Origin: Amaranthus tricolor
Lineage: Eukaryota; Streptophyta; Magnoliopsida; Caryophyllales; Amaranthaceae
Assembly (NCBI RefSeq): GCF_026212465.1
Contig: NC_080061.1
Location: 18,918,463-18,982,462 of the forward strand
DNA length: 64,000 nt
Reading direction: 5' to 3'
Position numbers and translations under genes: made by a program. A model generated the notes under the pieces. It did not search any database and was not told where the DNA came from. It saw only the letters and a list, made by a program, of their open reading frames with translations. Position 1 is the stretch's first letter. The number at the start of each line of letters is the position of its first letter. Shown here piece after piece: positions 36,501 through 49,287 of the stretch.

Positions 36501-39500
36501 ATTTTTGGCACTTGCTCGCTTAAAGTGGTTCGAATTTTGTTTGTTTAGCATGAAACTTTGCACACAATACAATTTTGCATATATTATTGTATTGAAATGG
36601 TTAGAATTGAAAATAATAGTCATATGCTTTATATTATGTTCAAAGTTACGTTTGTAAGGTTCTTAATGCTTTTTCGGCACTTAGTCGCTTAAAGCCGTTG
36701 AAACTTGGTTTGTTTGGCATGAAACGTAGCACACAACACTATTTGGTATATATTATTCTGTTCCAATGGTTACAATTTAAATCAAGAGTCATAGGCTTGA
36801 TATTACGTTGGAAGTTGTGTTTTTAATGTTCTTAAAACATTTTTGGCACTAACTTGCTTCAAGACTTTAAAACTTTGTTTATTTGGTATAAATGTCGGCA
36901 CACAATAGTATTTAGTATATATTATTGTGTTGAAATTGTTAGATTTGAAAACAATAGTAAAATGTTGATATGGCGTTCAAAGTTGCGTATTCATGGTTAT
37001 TAAAGCTTTTTCAGCACTTACTCTCTTAAAGTTGTTCAAACTTGGTTTGTTAAGCATAAAACTTGGCACACAACACTATTTGGTATATATTATTGTGTTG
37101 ACATGGTTAGCATTGAAAATTATAGTCATTTGCTATATATTATGTTCAAAGTTGCGTTTTTATGGTTTTTAATGCTTTTTTGGCACTCACTCGCTTAAAA
37201 CCGTTTAAACATACTTTGTTTGGCATGAAATTTGGCACACGACACTATTTGGTATACATTTTTGTGTTGAAATGGTTAGAATTGAAAACAATCGAGATAT
37301 GCTTGATATTACGATCAAAGTTGTGTTTTTAAGTATTTAAATGCTTTTGGAACTAACTTTATTCAAGACGTTAAAACTTGGTTTATTTGGCCTGAAACTC
37401 GGCACACAATAGTATTTAGTATATTTATTGTGCTGAGATGGTTAGATTTGAAAACAATAGTTATATGCTTGATATTACGTTGAAAGTTGCGTTTTTAAGG
37501 TTATTAAAGCTTTTTCGGCACTTACTCGCTTAAAGTCATTCAAACTGTGTTTGTTGAGCATAAAAATTGGCGCACAACACTACTTGGTATATATTATTGT
37601 GTTGCAATGGTTAGAATTGAAAACAATAGTCATATGCTTGATATTATGCTCAAACTTGCGTTTTTCTAGTTTTTAATGCTCTTTTGGAACTTAGTCGCTT
37701 AAAGTCGTTCAAAATTTGTTTGTTTCGCATGAACCGTGGCACAAAACACTGTTTAGGTTGTATTATTGTGTTGAAATTGTTAGAGTTGAAAACAATAGTT
37801 ATGCGCTTGAAATTAAGTGCGAAGTTGCATTTTAAAGGTTATTAATGAGATTTGGCACTTGCTCGCCCATATTCTTTCAAACTTTCTTTGTTTAGCATTA
37901 AACTTGGCACACAACACAAGTATTTATATATTATTGTGTTGAAATGGATAGAATTGAAAACAATAGTCATATGCTTGATATTACGTTCAAAGTTGCGTTT
38001 TTACGGTTTTTAATGGTCTTTTGGAACTTAGTCGCTTCATGTCGTTCAAACTTGGTTTGTTTCGCATGAACCGTGGCACACAACACTAATTAGTATATAT
38101 TATTGTGTTGAAATGGTTAGAATTGAAAGCAATAGTCATACGCTTGAAATTAAGTGCGAACTTGCGTTTTCAAGGTTATTAAAGATTTTTGGCACTTGCT
38201 CGCTTAAAGTGGTTCGAATTTTGTTTGTTTAGCATGAAACTTTGCACACAATACAATTTTGCATATATTATTGTATTGAAATGGTTAGAATTGAAAATAA
38301 TAGTCATATGCTTTATATTACGTTCAAAGTTACGTTTGTAAGGTTCTTAATGCTTTTTCGGCACTTAGTCGCTTAAAGCCGTTGAAACTTGGTTTGTTTG
38401 GCATGAAACGTAGCACACAACACTATTTGGTATATATTATTCTGTTCCAATGGTTACAATTTAAATCAAGAGTCATAGGCTTGATATTACGTTGGAAGTT
38501 GTGTTTTTAATGTTCTTAAAACATTTTTGGCACTAACTTGCTTCAAGACTTTAAAACTTTGTTTATTTGGTATAAATGTCGGCACACAATAGTATTTAGT
38601 ATATATTATTGTGTTGAAATTGTTAGATTTGAAAACAATAGTAAAATGTTGATATGGCGTTCAAAGTTGCGTATTCATGGTTATTAAAGCTTTTTCAGCA
38701 CTTACTCTCTTAAAGTTGTTCAAACTTGGTTTGTTAAGCATAAAACTTGGCACACAACACTATTTGGTATATATTATTGTGTTGACATGGTTAGCATTGA
38801 AAATTATAGTCATTTGCTATATATTATGTTCAAAGTTGCGTTTTTATGGTTTTTAATGCTTTTTTGGCACTCACTCGCTTAAAACCGTTTAAACATACTT
38901 TGTTTGGCATGAAATTTGGCACACGACACTATTTGGTATACATTTTTGTGTTGAAATGGTTAGAATTGAAAACAATCGAGATATGCTTGATATTACGATC
39001 AAAGTTGTGTTTTTAAGTATTTAAATGCTTTTGGAACTAACTTTATTCAAGACGTTAAAACTTGGTTTATTTGGCCTGAAACTCGGCACACAATAGTATT
39101 TAGTATATTTATTGTGCTGAGATGGTTAGATTTGAAAACAATAGTTATATGCTTGATATTACGTTGAAAGTTGCGTTTTTAAGGTTATTAAAGCTTTTTC
39201 GGCACTTACTCGCTTAAAGTCATTCAAACTGTGTTTGTTGAGCATAAAAATTGGCGCACAACACTACTTGGTATATATTATTGTGTTGCAATGGTTAGAA
39301 TTGAAAACAATAGTCATATGCTTGATATTATGCTCAAACTTGCGTTTTTCTGGTTTTTAATGCTCTTTTGGAACTTAGTCGCTTAAAGTCGTTCAAAATT
39401 TGTTTGTTTCGCATGAACCGTGGCACAAAACACTGTTTAGGTTGTATTATTGTGTTGAAATTGTTAGAGTTGAAAACAATAGTTATGCGCTTGAAATTAA

Positions 39501-42500
39501 GTGCGAAGTTGCATTTTAAAGGTTATTAATGATATTTGGCACTTGCTCGCCCATATTCTTTCAAACTTTCTTTGTTTAGCATTAAACTTGGCACACAACA
39601 CAAGTATTTATATATTATTGTGTTGAAATGGATAGAATTGAAAACAATAGTCATATGCTTGATATTACGTTCAAAGTTGCGTTTTTACGGTTTTTAATGG
39701 TCTTTTGGAACTTAGTCGCTTCATGTCGTTCAAACTTGGTTTGTTTCGCATGAACCGTGGCACACAACACTAATTAGTATATATTATTGTGTTGAAATGG
39801 TTAGAATTGAAAGCAATAGTCATACGCTTGAAATTAAGTGCGAACTTGCGTTTTCAAGGTTATTAAAGATTTTTGGCACTTGCTCGCTTAAAGTGGTTCG
39901 AATTTTGTTTGTTTAGCATGAAACTTTGCACACAATACAATTTTGCATATATTATTGTATTGAAATGGTTAGAATTGAAAATAATAGTCATATGCTTTAT
40001 ATTACGTTCAAAGTTACGTTTGTAAGGTTCTTAATGCTTTTTCGGCACTTAGTCGCTTTAAAGCCGTTGAAACTTGGTTTGTTTGGCATGAAACGTAGCA
40101 CACAACACTATTTGGTATATATTATTCTGTTCCAATGGTTACAATTTAAATCAAGAGTCATAGGCTTGATATTACGTTGGAAGTTGTGTTTTTAATGTTC
40201 TTAAAACATTTTTGGCACTAACTTGCTTCAAGACTTTAAAACTTTGTTTATTTGGTATAAATGTCGGCACACAATAGTATTTAGTATATATTATTGTGTT
40301 GAAATTGTTAGATTTGAAAACAATAGTAAAATGTTGATATGGCGTTCAAAGTTGCGTATTCATGGTTATTAAAGCTTTTTCAGCACTTACTCTCTTAAAG
40401 TTGTTCAAACTTGGTTTGTTAAGCATAAAACTTGGCACACAACACTATTTGGTATATATTATTGTGTTGACATGGTTAGCATTGAAAATATAGTCATTTG
40501 CTATATATTATGTTCAAAGTTGCGTTTTTATGGTTTCTTAATGCTTTTTTGGCACTCACTCGCTTAAAACCGTTTAAACATACTTTGTTTGGCATGAAAT
40601 TTGGCACACGACACTATTTGGTATACATTTTTGTGTTGAAATGGTTAGAATTGAAAACAATCGAGATATGCTTGATATTACGATCAAAGTTGTGTTTTTA
40701 AGTATTTAAATGCTTTTGGAACTAACTTTATTCAAGACGTTAAAACTTGGTTTATTTGGCCTGAAACTCGGCACACAATAGTATTTAGTATATTTATTGT
40801 GCTGAGATGGTTAGATTTGAAAACAATAGTTATATGCTTGATATTACGTTGAAAGTTGCGTTTTTAAGGTTATTAAAGCTTTTTCGGCACTTACTCGCTT
40901 AAAGTCATTCAAACTGTGTTTGTTGAGCATAAAAATTGGCGCACAACACTACTTGGTATATATTATTGTGTTGCAATGGTTAGAATTGAAAACAATAGTC
41001 ATATGCTTGATATTATGCTCAAACTTGCATTTTTCTGGTTTTTTAATGCTCTTTTGGAACTTAGTCGCTTAAAGTCATTCAAAATTTGTTTGTTTCGCAT
41101 GAACCGTGGCACAAAAACACTGTTTAGGTTGTATTATTGTGTTGAAATTGTTAGAGTTGAAAACAATAGTTATGTGCTTGAAATTAAGTGCGAAGTTGCA
41201 TTTTTAAAGGTTATTAATGATATTTGGCACTTGCTCGCCCATATTCTTTCAAACTTTCTTTGTTTAGCATTAAACTTGGCACACAACACAAGTATTTATA
41301 TATTATTGTGTTGAAATGGATAGAATTGAAAACAATAGTCATATGCTTGATATTACGTTCAAAGTTACGTTTTTTACGGTTTTTAATGGTCTTTTTGGAA
41401 CTTAGTCGCTTCATGTCGTTCAAACTTGGTTTGTTTCGCATGAACCGTGGCACACAACACTAATTAGTATATATTATTGTGTTGAAATGGTTAGAATTGA
41501 AAGCAATAGTCATACGCTTGAAATTAAATGCGAACTTGCGTTTTTCAAGGTTATTAAAGATTTTTGGCACTTGCTCGCTTAAAGTGGTTCGAATTTTGTT
41601 TTGTTTAGCATGAAACTTTGCACACAATACAATTTTGCATATATTATTGTATTGAAATGGTTAGAATTGAAAATAATAGTCATATGCTTTATATTACGTT
41701 CAAAGTTACGTTTGTAAGGTTCTTAATGCTTTTTCGGCACTTAGTCGCTTAAAGCCGTTTGAAACTTGGTTTGTTTGGCATGAAACGTAGCACACAACAC
41801 TATTTGGTATATATTATTCTGTTCCAATGGTTACAATTTAAATCAAGAGTCATAGGCTTGATATTACGTTGGAAGTTGTGTTTTTAATGTTCTTAAAACA
41901 TTTTTGGCACTAACTTGCTTCAAGACTTTAAAACTTTGTTTATTTGGTATAAATGTCGGCACACAATAGTATTTAGTATATATTATTGTGTTGAAATTGT
42001 TAGATTTGAAAACAATAGTAAAATGTTGATATGGCGTTCAAAGTTGCGTATTCATGGTTATTAAAGCTTTTTCAGCACTTACTCTCTTAAAGTTGTTCAA
42101 ACTTGGTTTGTTAAGCATAAAACTTGGCACACAACACTATTTGGTATATATTATTGTGTTGACATGGTTAGCATTGAAAATTATAGTCATTTGCTATATA
42201 TTATGTTCAAAGTTGCGTTTTTATGGTTTTTAATGCTTTTTTGGCACTCACTCGCTTAAAACCGTTTTAAACATACTTTGTTTGGCATGAAATTTGGCAC
42301 ACGACACTATTTGGTATACATTTTTGTGTTGAAATGGTTAGAATTGAAAACAATCGAGATATGCTTGATATTACGATCAAAGTTGTGTTTTTAAGTATTT
42401 AAATGCTTTTGGAACTAACTTTATTCAAGACGTTAAAACTTGGTTTATTTGGCCTGAAACTCGGCACACAATAGTATTTAGTATATTTATTGTGCTGAGA

Positions 42501-44741
42501 TGGTTAGATTTGAAAACAATAGTTATATGCTTGATATTACGTTGAAAGTTGCGTTTTTTAAGGTTATTAAAGCTTTTTTCGGCACTTACTCGCTTAAAGT
42601 CATTCAAACTGTGTTTGTTGAGCATAAAAATTGGCGCACAACACTACTTGGTATATATTATTGTGTTGCAATGGTTAGAATTGAAAACAATAATCATATG
42701 CTTGATATTATGCTCAAACTTGCGTTTTTCTGGTTTTTTAATGCTCTTTTGGAACTTAGTCGCTTAAAGTCGTTCAAAATTTGTTTGTTTCGCATGAACC
42801 GTGGCACAAAACACTGTTTAGGTTGTATTATTGTGTTGAAATTGTTAGAGTTGAAAACAATAGTTATGCGCTTGAAATTAAGTGCGAAGTTGCATTTTAA
42901 AGGTTATTAATGATATTTGGCACTTGCTCGCCCCATATTCTTTCAAACTTTCTTTGTTTAGCATTAAACTTGGCACACAACACAAGTATTTATTATTGTG
43001 TTGAAATGGATAGAATTGAAAACAATAGTCATATGCTTGATATTACGTTCAAAGTTGCGTTTTTACGGTTTTTAATGGTCTTTTGGAACTTAGTCGCTTC
43101 ATGTCGTTCAAACTTGGTTTGTTTCGCATGAACCGTGGCACACAACACTAATTAGTATATATTATTGTGTTGAAATGGTTAGAATTGAAAGCAATAGTCA
43201 TACGCTTGAAATTAAGTGCGAACTTGCGTTTTCAAGGTTATTAAAGATTTTTGGCACTTGCTCGCTTAAAGTGGTTCGAATTTTGTTTGTTTAGCATGAA
43301 ACTTTGCACACAATACAATTTTGCATATATTATTGTATTGAAATGGTTAGAATTGAAAATAATAGTCATATGCTTTATATTACGTTCAAAGTTACGTTTG
43401 TAAGGTTCTTAATGCTTTTTCGGCACTTAGTCGCTTAAAGCCGTTGAAACTTGGTTTGTTTGGCATGAAACGTAGCACACAACACTATTTGGTATATATT
43501 ATTCTGTTCCAATGGTTACAATTTAAATCAAGAGTCATAGGCTTGATATTACGTTGGAAGTTGTGTTTTTAATGTTCTTAAAACATTTTTGGCACTAACT
43601 TGCTTCAAGACTTTAAAACTTTGTTTATTTGGTATAAATGTCGGCACACAATAGTATTTAGTATATATTATTGTGTTGAAATTGTTAGATTTGAAAACAA
43701 TAGTAAAATGTTGATATGGCGTTCAAAGTTGCGTATTCATGGTTATTAAAGCTTTTTCAGCACTTACTCTCTTAAAGTTGTTCAAACTTGGTTTGTTAAG
43801 CATAAAACTTGGCACACAACACTATTTGGTATATATTATTGTGTTGACATGGTTAGCATTGAAAATTATAGTCATTTGCTATATATTATGTTCAAAGTTG
43901 CGTTTTTATGGTTCTTAATGCTTTTTTGGCACTCACTCGCTTAAAACCGTTTAAACATACTTTGTTTGGCATGAAATTTGGCACACGACACTATTTGGTA
44001 TACATTTTTGTGTTGAAATGGTTAGAATTGAAAACAATCGAGATATGCTTGATATTACGATCAAAGTTGTGTTTTTAAGTATTTAAATGCTTTTGGAACT
44101 AACTTTATTCAAGACGTTAAAACTTGGTTTATTTGGCCTGAAACTCGGCACACAATAGTATTTAGTATATTTATTGTGCTGAGATGGTTAGATTTGAAAA
44201 CAATAGTTATATGCTTGATATTACGTTGAAAGTTGCGTTTTTAAGGTTATTAAAGCTTTTTCGGCACTTACTCGCTTAAAGTCATTCAAACTGTGTTTGT
44301 TGAGCATAAAAATTGGCGCACAACACTACTTGGTATATATTATTGTGTTGCAATGGTTAGAATTGAAAACAATAGTCATATGCTTGATATTATGCTCAAA
44401 CTTGCATTTTTCTGGTTTTTAATGCTCTTTTGGAACTTAGTCGCTTAAAGTCATTCAAAATTTGTTTGTTTCGCATGAACCGTGGCACAAAACACTGTTT
44501 AGGTTGTATTATTGTGTTGAAATTGTTAGAGTTGAAAACAATAGTTATGCGCTTGAAATTAAGTGCGAAGTTGCATTTTAAAGGTTATTAATGATATTTG
44601 GCACTTGCTCGCCCATATTCTTTCAAACTTTCTTTGTTTAGCATTAAACTTGGCACACAACACAAGTATTTATATATTATTGTGTTGAAATGGATAGAAT
44701 TGAAAACAATAGTCATATGCTTGATATTACGTTCAAAGTTA

Positions 44742-47700
44742 CGTTTTTACGGTTTTTAATGGTCTTTTGGAACTTAGTCGCTTCATGTCGTTCAAACTTG
44801 GTTTGTTTCGCATGAACCGTGGCACACAACACTAATTAGTATATATTATTGTGTTGAAATGGTTAGAATTGAAAGCAATAGTCATACGCTTGAAATTAAG
44901 TGCGAACTTGCGTTTTCAAGGTTATTAAAGATTTTTGGCACTTGCTCGCTTAAAGTGGTTCGAATTTTGTTTGTTTAGCATGAAACTTTGCACACAATAC
45001 AATTTTGCATATATTATTGTATTGAAATGGTTAGAATTGAAAATAATAGTCATATGCTTTATATTACGTTCAAAGTTACGTTTGTAAGGTTCTTAATGCT
45101 TTTTCGGCACTTAGTCGCTTAAAGCCGTTGAAACTTGGTTTGTTTGGCATGAAACGTAGCACACAACACTATTTGGTATATATTATTCTGTTCCAATGGT
45201 TACAATTTAAATCAAGAGTCATAGGCTTGATATTACGTTGGAAGTTGTGTTTTTAATGTTCTTAAAACATTTTTGGCACTAACTTGCTTCAAGACTTTAA
45301 AACTTTGTTTATTTGGTATAAATGTCGGCACACAATAGTATTTAGTATATATTATTGTGTTGAAATTGTTAGATTTGAAAACAATAGTAAAATGTTGATA
45401 TGGCGTTCAAAGTTGCGTATTCATGGTTATTAAAGCTTTTTCAGCACTTACTCTCTTAAAGTTGTTCAAACTTGGTTTGTTAAGCATAAAACTTGGCACA
45501 CAACACTATTTGGTATATATTATTGTGTTGACATGGTTAGCATTGAAAATTATAGTCATTTGCTATATATTATGTTCAAAGTTGCGTTTTTATGGTTTTT
45601 AATGCTTTTTTGGCACTCACTCGCTTAAAACCGTTTAAACATACTTTGTTTGGCATGAAATTTGGCACACGACACTATTTGGTATACATTTTTGTGTTGA
45701 AATGGTTAGAATTGAAAACAATCGAGATATGCTTGATATTACGATCAAAGTTGTGTTTTTAAGTATTTAAATGCTTTTGGAACTAACTTTATTCAAGACG
45801 TTAAAACTTGGTTTATTTGGCCTGAAACTCGGCACACAATAGTATTTAGTATATTTATTGTGCTGAGATGGTTAGATTTGAAAACAATAGTTATATGCTT
45901 GATATTACGTTGAAAGTTGCGTTTTTAAGGTTATTAAAGCTTTTTCGGCACTTACTCGCTTAAAGTCATTCAAACTGTGTTTGTTGAGCATAAAAATTGG
46001 CGCACAACACTACTTGGTATATATTATTGTGTTGCAATGGTTAGAATTGAAAACAATAATCATATGCTTGATATTATGCTCAAACTTGCGTTTTTCTGGT
46101 TTTTAATGCTCTTTTGGAACTTAGTCGCTTAAAGTCGTTCAAAATTTGTTTGTTTCGCATGAACCGTGGCACAAAACACTGTTTAGGTTGTATTATTGTG
46201 TTGAAATTGTTAGAGTTGAAAACAATAGTTATGCGCTTGAAATTAAGTGCGAAGTTGCATTTTAAAGGTTATTAATGATATTTGGCACTTGCTCGCCCAT
46301 ATTCTTTCAAACTTTCTTTGTTTAGCATTAAACTTGTCACACAACACAAGTATTTATATATTATTGTGTTGAAATGGATAGAATTGAAAACAATAGTCAT
46401 ATGCTTGATATTACGTTCAAAGTTGCGTTTTTACGGTTTTTAATGGTCTTTTGGAACTTAGTCGCTTCATGTCGTTCAAACTTGGTTTGTTTCGCATGAA
46501 CCGTGGCACACAACACTAATTAGTATATATTATTGTGTTGAAATGGTTAGAATTGAAAGCAATAGTCATACGCTTGAAATTAAGTGCGAACTTGCGTTTT
46601 CAAGGTTATTAAAGATTTTTGGCACTTGCTCGCTTAAAGTGGTTCGAATTTTGTTTGTTTAGCATGAAACTTTGCACACAATACAATTTTGCATATATTA
46701 TTGTATTGAAATGGTTAGAATTGAAAATAATAGTCATATGCTTTATATTACGTTCAAAGTTACGTTTGTAAGGTTCTTAATGCTTTTTCGGCACTTAGTC
46801 GCTTAAAGCCGTTGAAACTTGGTTTGTTTGGCATGAAACGTAGCACACAACACTATTTGGTATATATTATTCTGTTCCAATGGTTACAATTTAAATCAAG
46901 AGTCATAGGCTTGATATTACGTTGGAAGTTGTGTTTTTAATGTTCTTAAAACATTTTTGGCACTAACTTGCTTCAAGACTTTAAAACTTTGTTTATTTGG
47001 TATAAATGTCGGCACACAATAGTATTTAGTATATATTATTGTGTTGAAATTGTTAGATTTGAAAACAACAGTAAAATGTTGATATGGCGTTCAAAGTTGC
47101 GTATTCATGGTTATTAAAGCTTTTTCAGCACTTACTCTCTTAAAGTTGTTCAAACTTGGTTTGTTAAGCATAAAACTTGGCACACAACACTATTTGGTAT
47201 ATATTATTGTGTTGACATGGTTAGCATTGAAAATTATAGTCATTTGCTATATATTATGTTCAAAGTTGCGTTTTTATGGTTTTTAATGCTTTTTTGGCAC
47301 TCACTCGCTTAAAACCGTTTAAACATACTTTGTTTGGCATGAAATTTGGCACACGACACTATTTGGTATACATTTTTGTGTTGAAATGGTTAGAATTGAA
47401 AACAATCGAGATATGCTTGATATTACGATCAAAGTTGTGTTTTTAAGTATTTAAATGCTTTTGGAACTAACTTTATTCAAGACGTTAAAACTTGGTTTAT
47501 TTGGCCTGAAACTCGGCACACAATAGTATTTAGTATATTTATTGTGCTGAGATGGTTAGATTTGAAAACAATAGTTATATGCTTGATATTACGTTGAAAG
47601 TTGCGTTTTTAAGGTTATTAAAGCTTTTTCGGCACTTACTCGCTTAAAGTCATTCAAACTGTGTTTGTTGAGCATAAAAATTGGCGCACAACACTACTTG

Positions 47701-49139
47701 GTATATATTATTGTGTTGCAATGGTTAGAATTGAAAACAATAATCATATGCTTGATATTATGCTCAAACTTGCGTTTTTCTGGTTTTTAATGCTCTTTTG
47801 GAACTTAGTCGCTTAAAGTCGTTCAAAATTTGTTTGTTTCACATGAACCGTGGCACAAAACACTGTTTAGGTTGTATTATTGTGTTGAAATTGTTAGAGT
47901 TGAAAACAATAGTTATGCGCTTGAAATTAAGTGCGAAGTTGCATTTTAAAGGTTATTAATGAGATTTGGCACTTGCTCGCCCATATTCTTTCAAACTTTC
48001 TTTGTTTAGCATTAAACTTGGCACACAACACAAGTATTTATATATTATTGTGTTGAAATGGATAGAATTGAAAACAATAGTCATATGCTTGATATTACGT
48101 TCAAAGTTGCGTTTTTACGGTTTTTAATGGTCTTTTGGAACTTAGTCGCTTCATGTCGTTCAAACTTGGTTTGTTTCGCATGAACCGTGGCACACAACAC
48201 TAATTAGTATATATTATTGTGTTGAAATTGTTAGAATTGAAAGCAATAGTCATACGCTTGAAATTAAGTGCGAACTTGCGTTTTCAAGGTTATTAAAGAT
48301 TTTCAGCACTTGCTCGCTTAAAGTGGTTCGAATTTTGTTTGTTTAGCATGAAACTTTGCACACAATACAATTTGGTATATATTATTGTGTTGACATGGTT
48401 AGCATTGAAAATTATAGTCATTTGCTATATATTATGTTCAAAGTTGCGTTTTTATGGTTTTTAATGCTTTTTTGGCACTCACTCGCTTAAAACTGTTTAA
48501 ACATACTTTGTTTGGCATGAAATTTGGCACACGACACTATTTGGTATACATTTTTGTGTTGAAATGGTTAGAATTGAAAACAATTGAGATATGCTTGATA
48601 TTACGATCAAAGTTGTGTTTTTAAGTATTTAAATGCTTTTGGAACTAACTTTATTCAAGACGTTAAAACTTGGTTTATTTGGCCTGAAACTCGGCACACA
48701 ATAGTATTTAGTATATTTATTGTGCTGAGATGGTTAGATTTGAAAACAATAGTTATATGCTTGATATTACGTTGAAAGTTGCGTTTTTAAGGTTATTAAA
48801 GCTTTTTCGGCACTTACTCGCTTAAAGTCATTCAAAATGTGTTTGTTGAGCATAAAAATTGGCGCACAACACTACTTGGTATATATTATTGTGTTGCAAT
48901 GGTTAGAATTGAAAACAATAGTCATATGCTTGATATTATGCTCAAACTTGCGTTTTTCTGGTTTTTAATGCTCTTTTGGAACTTAGTCGCTTAAAGTCGT
49001 TCAAAATTTGTTTGTTTCGCATGAACCGTGGCACAAAACACTGTTTAGGTTGTATTATTGTGTTGAAATTGTTAGAGTTGAAAACAATAGTTATGCGCTT
49101 GAAATTAAGTGCGAAGTTGCATTTTAAAGGTTATTAATG
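44742..49139 (+). repeat. Multi-HOR block duplicated at 4546-bp offset (copy 1)
   Basis: Private variants recur 4546 bp downstream: ACTTGTCACAC (46336 and 50882), AACAACAGTAAAATG (47069 and 51615), GTTTCACATGAACC (47841 and 52387), the short-HOR junction, and TTCAAAATGTGTTTG (about 48833 and 53379). The offset equals 1684+1684+1178. The outer limits are set by the first mismatching variants I noticed (near 44741 and 49140) and may be narrower. Confidence 0.8.
47785..48962 (+). repeat. Shortened HOR copy (1178 bp, 7 monomers)
   Basis: Monomer 4 is joined to monomer 7 at about 48365-48376 (CACAATACAATTTGGTATAT), removing 506 bp, exactly three monomer lengths. This is what unequal crossing-over between related monomers in register produces. 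Confidence 0.93.
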
Positions 49140-49287
49140 ATATTTGGCACTTGCTCGCCCATATTCTTTCAAACTTTCTTTGTTTAGCATTAAACTTGGC
49201 ACACAACACAAGTATTTATATATTATTGTGTTGAAATGGATAGAATTGAAAACAATAGTCATATGCTTGATATTACGTTCAAAGTTG

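Noticed and set aside
28571..43131. Open frames of 66-136 codons inside the satellite array
   Set aside because: They exist only where one-base length changes open a frame in the tandem monomers, and their peptides are simply translated satellite. Most exact HOR copies do not have them.
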